Of a stretch of DNA of 64,000 bases, positions 24,597-33,273 are shown one piece after another. How positions within the stretch are numbered: the first letter of the stretch is position 1; every line of letters begins with the position of its first letter. The notes below the pieces were generated by a model that saw only the letters and a program-made list of their open reading frames with translations, was not told the DNA's origin and did no database searches. The DNA lies in the NCBI RefSeq assembly GCF_014193255.1, contig NZ_JACHZB010000006.1, positions 248,001 through 312,000 on the forward strand, in the 5' to 3' direction. The DNA is from Rhizobium sp. BK196. GTDB taxonomy: Bacteria; Pseudomonadota; Alphaproteobacteria; Rhizobiales; Rhizobiaceae. The translations under genes and the position numbers were made by a program.

Positions 24597-26651
24597 CTAC
24601 CTCCTCCGCCGGATCAGGGCATCGACTGCGGTCACGCCGTGACCTTCGGGAAGAACCATCAAGGGATTAATGTCCAGTTCCTCCAGCCGTGCCGCATTCA
24701 TTACGACATAATCTGCCGCCCGCGCGACAGCCGTCACGGTCGCTTCAAGATCTCCCTTCGGGCGTCCGCGATATCCCTCGATCAATTTTGCGATCTTGAG
24801 ACGCGAAATTGCCTCGGAAATTTCCAATCTCGTCGTCGGCAACGGCAAAACGACAGAATCCTCCAGCAATTCGACGAAAATTCCTCCGGCGCCGAGCGTT
24901 AGCGATAATCCGAAAATCGGGTCACGGGAAGCGCCGACGATCAGCTCGGCGACGGGCGGGTCGATCATCTTCTCGACCAGAAAACCGTCTGTCGCAGCCA
25001 TCTTTGATGCGGCATCCGATACGGCCTTGGCATCCTTCAGGTTGAGTGCGACGGCGCCTGCTTCGGTCTTGTGCGCGACGCCAAGCGCTTTCAGGACAAC
25101 AGGAAAGCCGAGCCGCTGGGCATAATCCGCCGCCTGAAGCGGCGAACTTGCAACCCGGCCTTTGGGGATCGGAAGGCCGGCGAGGTCGAGTTCGGTCTTC
25201 GCATCGGCCTCCGTCAGCGTTTCGATTGCACCTTCGACAGACGCCATATTGAGAAGCGGCAGGGAAGGCGGCTTGCGCCAGGTATCGCCGATGCCGGCTG
25301 CGACTTCCGCGGCGATCAGGGTTTCATCAATGCCGCAAAAGGGAACGACGCCTTCGGCGACCAGTCGGTCGGCGACAGCCTCCGGCATATTTTCGGGCAG
25401 GGTCGCCAGGATTCCGGCGAGCGCGCCTGTCGCAGACGCGGCAGCGGTGACCGCGTCAGCCGTCGTCACCCAATCTGCGGCCTCGCATCGATCGGCGCGG
25501 GGAAAATCGAGGACGACGAGATTGAGGTCGTAGCTACCCTCGAACATTGCGGTGAAAGCCTCTGTCTGACGCGCGAGATCTCCCCACACAAACGTATGGT
25601 AATCGAGCGGATTGGCGAGCGTCACCATATCGCCGAGGATGCCTCTCAGGCGCGGCAATTGCTTTGGTTCGAGATCTCGGAACGTGACAGCATGTCCGAT
25701 CGCGGCATCCGCCATCAGCGAGGCTTCGCCACCCGAGCAGCTCATCGAGGAGATCGCGGCACCTTGCAGCGGGCCTGCTATATGCAGGAGTTTCAGCGTT
25801 TCGAGCAGCGCCGGCAGCGTTTCGACGCGGCCAAGACCGAGGCGGGCAAGCACTGCGTCGGCCACGGCATCGCCGCCGGCAAGGGATGCGGTATGGGAAA
25901 GCGTTGCCTGTCTCGCCTGTTCGGACTTGCCGACTTTCAAGACAATAACGGGCTTTTTCATCTGGCGGGCTGTGGCGGCAAGGCGCTCAAGCGCAGCTTT
26001 GTCGCCAAAGCCTTCGACATGGAGGCCAAGAGCCGTCACGCGCGGGTCGGCAAGCAGGCCACAGGCGATATCGGACAGCGAGGTTTGCGCCTGATTGCCC
26101 GATGTCACGACATAGGCGATCGGCAGGCCGCGCGTCTGCATGGTCAGGTTGAGCGCTATATTCGACGATTGGGTCAAGATCGCCACGCCGCGCTCGACGC
26201 GCCTCATGCCGTGCTGATCGGGCCAGAGAAGTGCGCCGTCGAGGCCGTTGATGAAGCCGTAGCAGTTTGGTCCGAGGATCGGCATGTCACCCGCTGCACC
26301 AACCAGCGCCTGTTGCAGATCGCTGCCATCGGCAAGCTCCGCCACCGCCTCGCTGAAGCCCGAGGCATAACAGACCGCACCGCCGGCACCAGCTTCCGAC
26401 AGGCTGCGCACGATCTCGACGGTCGATATTCTGTTGACCCCGACGAAGGCCGCGTCTGGCGGCGACGGCAGGTCGGAAACCGCTCTGTAGCAGCGCCGTC
26501 CGAGGACCTCGGCGAGCGTCGGGTGAACGGGCCAGAGCTCGCCCGCAAATCCCATCCGGTCGCACTGCTCGATCACCCGACGCGCTTCGCGGCCACCGAA
26601 GACGGCGATTGTTTGCGGTCTGAACAGGCGGTCGAGCGCGCGTGAGGTCAT
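24597..26651 (-). CDS. ADP-forming acyl-CoA synthetase (acetate-CoA ligase family, fused alpha/beta)
   Basis: The 684-residue protein joins a CoA-binding domain (about 5-130), a succinyl-CoA-ligase-like domain (about 150-440) and an ATP-grasp domain (about 470-684). His253 in LSHTASLAGG fits the phosphorylated histidine of NDP-forming ligases. It activates a carboxylic acid with ATP and CoA through a phospho-enzyme, unlike the AMP-forming CaiC. Its place between the acyl-CoA dehydrogenase and CaiD (gaps of three and six bases) suggests that carnitine, crotonobetaine or gamma-butyrobetaine is the acid. That substrate is inferred. Confidence 0.85.
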   Translation of the reverse strand: MTSRALDRLFRPQTIAVFGGREARRVIEQCDRMGFAGELWPVHPTLAEVLGRRCYRAVSDLPSPPDAAFVGVNRISTVEIVRSLSEAGAGGAVCYASGFSEAVAELADGSDLQQALVGAAGDMPILGPNCYGFINGLDGALLWPDQHGMRRVERGVAILTQSSNIALNLTMQTRGLPIAYVVTSGNQAQTSLSDIACGLLADPRVTALGLHVEGFGDKAALERLAATARQMKKPVIVLKVGKSEQARQATLSHTASLAGGDAVADAVLARLGLGRVETLPALLETLKLLHIAGPLQGAAISSMSCSGGEASLMADAAIGHAVTFRDLEPKQLPRLRGILGDMVTLANPLDYHTFVWGDLARQTEAFTAMFEGSYDLNLVVLDFPRADRCEAADWVTTADAVTAAASATGALAGILATLPENMPEAVADRLVAEGVVPFCGIDETLIAAEVAAGIGDTWRKPPSLPLLNMASVEGAIETLTEADAKTELDLAGLPIPKGRVASSPLQAADYAQRLGFPVVLKALGVAHKTEAGAVALNLKDAKAVSDAASKMAATDGFLVEKMIDPPVAELIVGASRDPIFGLSLTLGAGGIFVELLEDSVVLPLPTTRLEISEAISRLKIAKLIEGYRGRPKGDLEATVTAVARAADYVVMNAARLEELDINPLMVLPEGHGVTAVDALIRRRR

Positions 26652-26654
26652 CGG

Positions 26655-27815
26655 CTACGCTCCCAGCGGCCGCAGGAGATCGCGGCTGATGATGTGGCGC
26701 TGGATCTCCGACGTGCCGTCCCAGATACGTTCGACGCGCGCATCCCGCCAAAAGCGGGCAAGCGGCAGATCGTCCATCAGGCCCATGCCGCCATAGATCT
26801 GGATCGCCTCATCCGTGACGCGGGCAAGCATTTCGGAGGCGTAAAGCTTGGCCGAAGCGATTTCGCGATCGGAAGTCAGGTCTGCATCCAGTCGCCATGC
26901 CGCCGAAAGCGTCAGCCAGTCGGCTGCGTCGATCTCCGTGATCATGTCGGCAAGCTTGAAGGAGACGCCCTGATTGGCGCCGATCGGTCTGCCGAACTGC
27001 TTGCGCTCGGCGGCATAGGACAAGGCCATGTCGAAGACGCGCCGTGCCCTGCCAACGCAGGTGGCGGCGACAGTGAGCCGCGTGCCATAGAGCCATTGGT
27101 TGGCGAGTTCGAAACCGCGATGTACCTCGCCCAGAACCTGGGAGGCCGGAATCCGGCAATCGGCAAAGCTCAGGGTGCAGTTATGATAGCCGCGGTGGGA
27201 GACGGAATCATAGCCCTTGAGGATTTCGAAGCCTGGCGTGCCGCGATCGATCAGAAACGCGGTGATCTTCTTCTTGAGACCTCTCGGTGTTTCCTCCTCG
27301 CCGGTCGCGGCAAAGACGATGATGAAATCGGCGGCATCGGCATGCGAGATGAAATGCTTGGTGCCATTGAGCACGAAATCGCTGCCGTTGCTGCGAGCGG
27401 TGCATTTCATGCCGCGCATGTCAGAACCGGCGTCCGGTTCGGTGATCGCCAGCGCGTCGATCCTTTCCCCGCGGACGGCAGGAAGCAAATACCGTTCGCG
27501 CTGTTCGCCCTCGCAGGCCATGAGGATGCCGGAGGGACGACCGAAAAAGACCGTCAGCGCCATGGAGCCGCGGCCGAGTTCCCGCTCGACAAGCGTGAAG
27601 GTGACATGATCGAGGCCGGCGCCGCCCGCCTCTTCGGGGAAATTGCAAGCGTAGAAGCCGAGTTCGATGCACTTGCGCCGGATCTCAGCCGCCAGATCCG
27701 GCGGAACGAAACCCGTGCGCTCGACTTCGTTCTCATGCGGATAGATTTCGGTTTCGACGAAGCCGCGGACCGTTTCAACGATCATCTTCTGTTCTTCGCT
27801 GAGGCCGAAATCCAT
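26655..27815 (-). CDS. Acyl-CoA dehydrogenase, likely for gamma-butyrobetainyl-CoA/crotonobetainyl-CoA
   Basis: The 386-residue flavoenzyme begins MDFGLSEEQKMIVETVRGF, with AGGGAGATC as ribosome site at the chosen start 27815. FAD-binding motifs AITEPDAGSDMRG and KHFISHADAADF and the C-terminal QIYGGMGLMDD are typical of the family. At the position of the usual catalytic Glu (as in MCAD Glu376) it has Asp366 in IWDGTSE. In this operon it could oxidise gamma-butyrobetainyl-CoA or reduce crotonobetainyl-CoA. An electron-transfer flavoprotein would be needed from elsewhere. Confidence 0.85.
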   Translation of the reverse strand: MDFGLSEEQKMIVETVRGFVETEIYPHENEVERTGFVPPDLAAEIRRKCIELGFYACNFPEEAGGAGLDHVTFTLVERELGRGSMALTVFFGRPSGILMACEGEQRERYLLPAVRGERIDALAITEPDAGSDMRGMKCTARSNGSDFVLNGTKHFISHADAADFIIVFAATGEEETPRGLKKKITAFLIDRGTPGFEILKGYDSVSHRGYHNCTLSFADCRIPASQVLGEVHRGFELANQWLYGTRLTVAATCVGRARRVFDMALSYAAERKQFGRPIGANQGVSFKLADMITEIDAADWLTLSAAWRLDADLTSDREIASAKLYASEMLARVTDEAIQIYGGMGLMDDLPLARFWRDARVERIWDGTSEIQRHIISRDLLRPLGA

Positions 27816-27825
27816 GTCGATCTCC

Positions 27826-29316
27826 CTATCGTTTCTGGCCGATATGGCGGCCGACCCCATCGGGGGGAGGCAGCTTTACATGGGCAGCGGCGATCAGATT
27901 TGCCTTGTCGAGGACTGCGATTGGCGCCGGTGTCGCCTTGCCGGCTTCGGTATCGACATGCAGCAGCATCTGCTCGGCAGTGGCGAGCACCGCACCGCTC
28001 TCCGTGTCGCAGATCGTGTGGAAGAGGTGCAGCCGCTTCTCGTCAACTGCGAGGATCTGGCAGGTCGAATGGATCGCCTGCCCGAGCTTGGCCTCGCCAA
28101 GATGGCGGATATGGGTTTCGACCGTATAGTAGCTCTGCCCGGCCTCGACATAGGCAAGATCGACCCCGATCAGCCGGAGAAGCGCGTCGGACGTATCGCC
28201 GAAAACCTGCAGGTAGCGATGCTCCGTCATATGGCCGTTATAGTCGACCCAGGCGGGGCCTACCTTCGTCTCGACGAGCTTGAGGGGGCCTGAAGGATCG
28301 GCAGCAGCGGTTTTCCCGCCGCCTGCTGCCCACAGGGACCGTTCGAAATCCTTCAGCAATTGGCCGGCGCCCCAGCCCTTGCCGTCATTTCCGACCTTCA
28401 GCGCCTGCAGGATGCCGACGAGATTTTCGTCGCGGATGCGCTCAAGTGCACGGATCGAAAGGCCGGCGGCCTGTTCGTCCGACTGTTTTCCGATCTTTTC
28501 GATCAACGCGTCGTCGAGGTCGACGACGTCGGTCAGTTTCGTCCAGGGCCAGGCTAGGCAGGGTCCGAACTGCGCGAGGAAATGGCGCATTCCGGCCTCG
28601 CCGCCGGCAATGCGATAGGTCTGGAACAGGCCCATCTGCGCCCAGCGCAACCCGAAGGAATAGCGGATGACGTCGTCGAGCGTCTCGACGGTGCAGATAT
28701 CGTCATGGATAAGCCAGAGCGCCTCGCGCCAGAGCGCTTCGAGCAGCCGGTCGCCGACGAAGGCCTCGATCTCCTTGGCGATATGAACGCCCTTCATGCC
28801 GATTGGAGCAAGCCGCTCCATCGCTGCCTCGATGGTCGCTTTCGAGGTTTTCTCGCCGCCGACGATTTCCACCAACGGCAGCAGGTAGACGGGGTTGTAG
28901 GGATGGGCGACGAAGAGGCGCTCGGGATGTTTCATGTCGCGCTGCAGGTCGCTTGGCAGCAGGCCGGAGGTGGACGAGCCGATCAGCGCGTCCGGTCGTG
29001 CCGCAGCATCGATTTCCGCCAATACGCGGCGCTTGAGGTCGAGCCGTTCGGGCACGCTTTCCTGGATCCAGTCTGCACCGGAGACAGCCTCTTGCAGCGA
29101 CGTTTCAAAGGTAAGCCGGCCGCGCGGCGGCAGCGGCGCGCCGGTCAGCATCCCATAGGCCTTCTCCGCATTGGCAAGAACCTCGCCGACGATACGGCTT
29201 GCTTCCGGATGCGGATCGAAGACGCTGACATCGATGCCGGCAAGCAGAAAACGTGCAATCCAGCCGCCGCCGATGACGCCGCCGCCGATACAGGCCGCTT
29301 TGGTAATTCCTGTCAT
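27826..29316 (-). CDS. lcdH: L-carnitine dehydrogenase fused to betainyl-CoA thioesterase
   Basis: The 496-residue protein has two parts. Residues 1-325 are a 3-hydroxyacyl-CoA-dehydrogenase fold with the NAD motif GGGVIGGGWIA, the SSTSGLLPSDLQ strand and the active-site His138 in AHPYNPVYLLPLVEIV. This is the carnitine 3-dehydrogenase class, making 3-dehydrocarnitine. Residues about 345-480 are a hotdog thioesterase with Asp358 and His362 in DYNGHM, expected to release glycine betaine from betainyl-CoA. In Pseudomonas the two activities are separate genes (cdhA, cdhB). The BKACE gene sits seven bases upstream, supplying the step between them. Confidence 0.9.
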   Translation of the reverse strand: MTGITKAACIGGGVIGGGWIARFLLAGIDVSVFDPHPEASRIVGEVLANAEKAYGMLTGAPLPPRGRLTFETSLQEAVSGADWIQESVPERLDLKRRVLAEIDAAARPDALIGSSTSGLLPSDLQRDMKHPERLFVAHPYNPVYLLPLVEIVGGEKTSKATIEAAMERLAPIGMKGVHIAKEIEAFVGDRLLEALWREALWLIHDDICTVETLDDVIRYSFGLRWAQMGLFQTYRIAGGEAGMRHFLAQFGPCLAWPWTKLTDVVDLDDALIEKIGKQSDEQAAGLSIRALERIRDENLVGILQALKVGNDGKGWGAGQLLKDFERSLWAAGGGKTAAADPSGPLKLVETKVGPAWVDYNGHMTEHRYLQVFGDTSDALLRLIGVDLAYVEAGQSYYTVETHIRHLGEAKLGQAIHSTCQILAVDEKRLHLFHTICDTESGAVLATAEQMLLHVDTEAGKATPAPIAVLDKANLIAAAHVKLPPPDGVGRHIGQKR

Positions 29317-29323
29317 ATCGTCC

Positions 29324-30223
29324 TCAGCGCTTCGTCAGATTGAGTTTCTTACGGACGTCCTCGGGACCGATGATCCTGGCACCCATGCCTTCGACCACCT
29401 GCACGGCCTTTTCGACGAGCTGCGCATTGGTGGCGAGAGCGCCCTTGCCGATATAGAGATTGTCCTCCAGGCCAACGCGGACATTGCCGCCCGCCAGAAC
29501 CGCGGCAGCCGGATAAGCCATGGCGTTGCGGCCGATCGAAAAGGCCGAGAAGGTCCAGCTATCAGGCACGTTGTTGACCATGGCCAGGAAGGTGTTGAGA
29601 TCGTCAGGGGCGCCCCAGGGAATGCCCATGCAGAGCTGGATGAGCACCGGATCTTCGATCAGGCCCTCTTCCGCAAGCTGCTTTGCAAACCACAGATGGC
29701 CGGTGTCGAAGGCCTCAATCTCGGGGCGCACGCCGAGATCGGTCATCTTCTTCGCCATTGCCCGCAGCATGGCGGGCGTGTTGGTCATGACGTAATCGCC
29801 GAGATTGAAGTTCATCGTGCCGCAGTCGAGCGTGCAGATTTCCGGCAGGCATTCGGCGACATGGCTGACGCGCTCGGTTGCCCCTGCCATGTCCGTCCCC
29901 GCCTTCAGGGGAAGGGGACTTTCGACATCGCCGAAAATCAGGTCTCCGCCCATGCCCGCCGTCAGGTTCAGCACCACATCGACATCGGCCGAACGGATGC
30001 GGTCGGTGACCTCCCTGTAGAGGTCGTTGCGGCGGCTTGCGGCACCGGTTTCCGGATCGCGGACATGACAGTGAACGACTGCCGCCCCAGCCTTGGCGGC
30101 GTCGATCGCGGAATCCGCGATCTGCTTGGGAGTAATGGGAACGTGGCTGGATTTCGAAACCGTATCGCCGGCACCGGTGACGGCGCAGGTGATGAAGACA
30201 TCGCGGTTCATCGCAAGAGGCAT
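29324..30223 (-). CDS. cdhC: BKACE family enzyme (DUF849), 3-dehydrocarnitine:acetyl-CoA cleavage
   Basis: The 299-residue protein is a beta-keto acid cleavage enzyme. The metal ligands His51 and His53 appear in VHCHVRDPETG. In the carnitine pathway it takes 3-dehydrocarnitine and acetyl-CoA to betainyl-CoA and acetoacetate. The start at 30223 has GGGAG ten bases upstream; an ATG at 30211 is possible. It is the first gene of the long minus-strand operon and is divergent from the AraC-type regulator, the same arrangement as Pseudomonas cdhR-cdhC. Substrate assignment comes from this context plus the family. Confidence 0.88.
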   Translation of the reverse strand: MPLAMNRDVFITCAVTGAGDTVSKSSHVPITPKQIADSAIDAAKAGAAVVHCHVRDPETGAASRRNDLYREVTDRIRSADVDVVLNLTAGMGGDLIFGDVESPLPLKAGTDMAGATERVSHVAECLPEICTLDCGTMNFNLGDYVMTNTPAMLRAMAKKMTDLGVRPEIEAFDTGHLWFAKQLAEEGLIEDPVLIQLCMGIPWGAPDDLNTFLAMVNNVPDSWTFSAFSIGRNAMAYPAAAVLAGGNVRVGLEDNLYIGKGALATNAQLVEKAVQVVEGMGARIIGPEDVRKKLNLTKR

Positions 30224-30287
30224 GTTTGTTGTTCTCCCTCGTCTTGAGAGCATTACGCGCCAGGATGAGCGAGGATGCTTTGCATTT

Positions 30288-30314
30288 TCGGAATCGATCG
30301 ATACACTATCGGAA
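30288..30314. promoter_or_regulatory. Direct repeats between the AraC regulator and BKACE gene
   Basis: TCGGAA occurs at 30288-30293 and 30309-30314, 21 bp apart or two helical turns, in the 107-bp divergent gap. AraC-family dimers bind half-sites with this spacing. The core is short, so chance is not excluded. Confidence 0.4.
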
Positions 30315-30330
30315 CACCAGGGAGGGGAGC

Positions 30331-31314
30331 TTGCTGGAGCGATCGACCGAACGGCTTGACATCGATCTTCTTGTCCTGCCGGACACCAACCTCATTCTCA
30401 TTGCCTCCGTCATCGAACCGTTGCGCGGGGCGAACCGCATCTCCGGCAGCGAGCTCTATCGTTGGCGCATCTTCACGCCTGACGGAGAAGCTGTGCCGAC
30501 AACCAGCCATATTGCCATACCGACGCAGGGAACGTTCCAGACCACGGCATCGGATACACCGCTCTTCGTGCTGGCGAGCTACAACTGGCGGCAAAACGCG
30601 ACAGCGAACCTGAAGATGCAGCTATCGCAGGCGGCACGCCACCGGACCATGATCGCCGGCATCGAATCCGGCACCTGGCTGCTTGCGGAAGCCTGCCTGC
30701 TCGACGGCTTGTCGGCGACCGTGCATTGGGAGGATTACGAGGATTTCGCGCTTGCCTATCCGCAGGTGTCGGCCGTCAAGGATCGGTTCGTCATCGACGG
30801 CAAGCGGCTGACGACATCAGGCTCGCTGCCGACCGTGGACCTGATGCTGGAGATCATCCGGCGACGCCAGAGCTATTCGCTGGCGCTCGAAGTCAGCCGG
30901 CTGTTCCGCTACGAGCAGCCATCCTTTCATGCCGACGAGGCGCTGTCGGCAGGCTTGCGCATGGATGATCCGCGGGTGGCCCACGCCGTGCGGCTGATGG
31001 AGGACAATATCGAGCAGCCGATGCTGCTGGCGCGTCTTGCCCGCAGGGTCGGGATCAGCGCCCGGCACCTGCAGGATCTCTTCCAGGCCTCGATCGGCGC
31101 GCCGCCCCATATCCATTATCTTGCCCTGAGACTGAACGCGGCGCGGCGCAAGGTGATAGAGACGACGGCGTCCTTCGCCGACATTGCAGCCGCAACGGGC
31201 TTCAATTCGGCCTCCGCCTTCGCGCGAAGCTATCGGGCAAGCTATTCCGAAAGTCCCTCGGAAACGCGGCGACGGCTGCGGCGTCCGGTCAGGCCATCGG
31301 AGGCCCGGCCATAG
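30331..31314 (+). CDS. cdhR: GlxA-type AraC-family regulator, likely carnitine-responsive (CdhR type)
   Basis: The 327-residue product has an N-terminal DJ-1/PfpI-like domain (about 5-180, with IDLLVLPDTNLILIASVIEPLR) and a C-terminal double HTH (about 215-310; LARRVGISARHLQDLFQ and DIAAATGFNSASAFARSYR). This pairing defines GlxA-type regulators such as Pseudomonas CdhR. The start is probably the TTG at 30331, preceded by GGAGGGGAGC, rather than an ATG 35 codons upstream that would overlap the divergent BKACE gene. It should activate that gene's operon. Its 3' end overlaps the convergent LysR gene by 26 bp. Confidence 0.85.
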   Translation: MLERSTERLDIDLLVLPDTNLILIASVIEPLRGANRISGSELYRWRIFTPDGEAVPTTSHIAIPTQGTFQTTASDTPLFVLASYNWRQNATANLKMQLSQAARHRTMIAGIESGTWLLAEACLLDGLSATVHWEDYEDFALAYPQVSAVKDRFVIDGKRLTTSGSLPTVDLMLEIIRRRQSYSLALEVSRLFRYEQPSFHADEALSAGLRMDDPRVAHAVRLMEDNIEQPMLLARLARRVGISARHLQDLFQASIGAPPHIHYLALRLNAARRKVIETTASFADIAAATGFNSASAFARSYRASYSESPSETRRRLRRPVRPSEARP

Positions 31315-32164
31315 GCTGGAAGGCATCGCGCACCATCTCGGCAAGCTCGCGAACCGCTTCGCTGGACCGGAAGGTGTTGCGACGAAGCACGACCCTTGAG
31401 GAATCGACCGGCGGGAAGCCGTCCTCGGTCGTCAGTTCCCGGCAGCCGGGCGGTATGTTGCTGCGCGACAGCGTGGTGACGGCAAGACCGGCAGTCACGG
31501 CGTTCTTCAGTCCGGAGCTGGTATCGGCAATGAAGGCGACCCGGTAGTTGCGACCGAGCTGGTGCAGCGACTTCAGTGCAAAATCGCGACACCAGCTCGA
31601 GTCTCTGTAGGTTGCGATCGGCAGCGGGTCGATGTCGTGCAGCCGGTGGACGATCGAGGTCACCCAGACGGTCGGATCGATGCAGAGCACTTCGCCACTC
31701 ATCTGATCGCTCCAGTCGAAGACAACGGCGAGATCGAGTTCATCGCGTTCCAGGGCAGCGATGTTGCGGACCGTATAATCGCAGGAGATCGTGACCTCGA
31801 CGGCCGGATGCCGCACGGCGAAGGCTGCGAGTGCTGCGGGCAGCACGGTCTGGCTATATTCTTCGGGAATGCCAATGCGAACCGGTCCGCCGAGAGGCTT
31901 GCTGCGGATCGTCGCCGCTGCCTCACTCAGGAGATCGATGACACGGCGAGCATAGGGGACGAGCTGGACGCCCTGACGTGTCAGCACCACCCCTCGGGCG
32001 CCGCGTTCGAACAGTGCTTCGCCGATCGTGTCTTCCAGCTTCTTTATCGCTGCGCTGATTGCAGACTGCGTTCTGCCGACGCGCTGTGCAGCCGCCGAGA
32101 AATTGGCGGTCTCGACGACGACGAGGAAGGTCCGGAGAAGATCACTTTCGATAGGCTCGCGCAT
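31289..32164 (-). CDS. LysR-family transcriptional regulator
   Basis: The 291-residue product has an N-terminal winged HTH (LLRTFLVVVETANFSAAAQRVGRTQSAISAAIKKLE in parts, residues about 8-45) and a periplasmic-binding-like effector domain. MREPIESDLL is a typical family start and sets 32164; no strong ribosome site is seen. It is divergent from a DMT transporter, which it probably controls through a 7-bp inverted repeat at 32187-32222. The 3' end overlaps the AraC-type gene tail to tail. Confidence 0.87.
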   Translation of the reverse strand: MREPIESDLLRTFLVVVETANFSAAAQRVGRTQSAISAAIKKLEDTIGEALFERGARGVVLTRQGVQLVPYARRVIDLLSEAAATIRSKPLGGPVRIGIPEEYSQTVLPAALAAFAVRHPAVEVTISCDYTVRNIAALERDELDLAVVFDWSDQMSGEVLCIDPTVWVTSIVHRLHDIDPLPIATYRDSSWCRDFALKSLHQLGRNYRVAFIADTSSGLKNAVTAGLAVTTLSRSNIPPGCRELTTEDGFPPVDSSRVVLRRNTFRSSEAVRELAEMVRDAFQPMAGPPMA

Positions 32165-32186
32165 GGACAGCCATAGAAAAAATCGA

Positions 32187-32222
32187 TGACATCCATCTCT
32201 ACTATTCGTTTGTCTGATGTCA
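32187..32222. promoter_or_regulatory. Inverted-repeat operator candidate for the LysR regulator
   Basis: TGACATC (32187-32193) and GATGTCA (32216-32222) form a perfect 7-bp inverted repeat with a 22-bp spacer, directly between the divergent LysR and transporter genes. Confidence 0.4.
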
Positions 32223-32278
32223 ATTGCGGGTGCAGAAAGGAGGTGCGTTCGACTTTTCCTCCTTCGAGACTTACCTGC

Positions 32279-33184
32279 GTGACCATTGACCATCCGGCCG
32301 GACACCTCAGTGCCGGCGAGCGCGAGAAGGGGATCCTTCTCGTCATCGGGGCGACACTTGCCTGGAGCGCCAGCGGGGTCTACTCGCGGCTCCTGACGAC
32401 AGACGTCTGGACGGCGATCGCCTGGCGTTCGTTGTTCGGCGGACTGTTCCTGCTGATCCCCTGCCTGTTCCTCGAAGGCGGGATATCACGAAAGCAATGG
32501 CGTTCAGTCCTGCATCCGTCCGGCCTGGCGATGATTGTTTGCCAGACGGTCAGCCAGGGCTGCTTCATCGGCGCGCTCTATATGACCAGCGTTGCGAATG
32601 TGACGATGATCTATTCGACCGCGCCCTTCATCGCCGCCCTGTTTGGATGGATCATTCTGAAGGAGGGTGTCGGAAGGCGCACGCTGATTGCCGGGGGCAT
32701 TTCTCTTCTGGGTGTCGTGGTCATCGTCGCCTCGTCGATCGGCGATGGCACCGGGGTCGGCGACTTGCTGGCGCTTGGCATGACGGTCTCCTTCGCCCTC
32801 GTCATCATCATCCCGCGCATTAATCCCGAAGTGCCGAGCCTGCCGCCGACTGTTGTCAGTGCCTTCCTGACGCTTGTCATCTTCGCTCCATTCGGCTCGG
32901 TCGGCTCGCTTGATCTTCACAACTGGATCGTGCTTGCCGCTTTCGGTGCGACCAATTTTTCGCTGGCGCTTGTGCTCTTCCTGGCCGGGGCCAGGCGAAT
33001 GCCGCCGGCCGAAGCTGCGCTGATCGGGACGATGGAGATCGTGCTGACCCCGTTCTGGGTCTGGCTTCTGTTCTCCGAGCAACCGCCTGTCGCCACCTTC
33101 TTCGGCGGCGCCATCATCTTCGCAGCCGTTCTCTGGCATACCGCCGTCGACCTCGGCCGCAGCCGGCGGGCGCATGCCGGCTAG
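32279..33184 (+). CDS. DMT-superfamily (EamA) transporter
   Basis: The product has ten predicted membrane helices in two EamA repeats, starting at ILLVIGATLAWSASGVYSR and, for the second, near DLLALGMTVSFALVIIIP. It is an exporter-type small-molecule permease; the substrate is unknown. The start is uncertain. A GTG at 32279 leaves room for promoter and operator. An ATG at 32186 adds 31 polar residues, lies 22 bp from the LysR start and has no ribosome site. AGAAAGGAGG at 32234-32243 is a good ribosome-like sequence but no start codon sits at the right distance. Export of an amine metabolite would fit the neighbourhood. Confidence 0.82.
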   Translation: MTIDHPAGHLSAGEREKGILLVIGATLAWSASGVYSRLLTTDVWTAIAWRSLFGGLFLLIPCLFLEGGISRKQWRSVLHPSGLAMIVCQTVSQGCFIGALYMTSVANVTMIYSTAPFIAALFGWIILKEGVGRRTLIAGGISLLGVVVIVASSIGDGTGVGDLLALGMTVSFALVIIIPRINPEVPSLPPTVVSAFLTLVIFAPFGSVGSLDLHNWIVLAAFGATNFSLALVLFLAGARRMPPAEAALIGTMEIVLTPFWVWLLFSEQPPVATFFGGAIIFAAVLWHTAVDLGRSRRAHAG

Positions 33185-33273
33185 AAAGCGACGCCGATCG
33201 GATCGTCATTTCAGGCGGCATGGGTCAGTATATCGGTTCGATTGCCACTCCCACCCAAGCAACGAGTGCGGAT

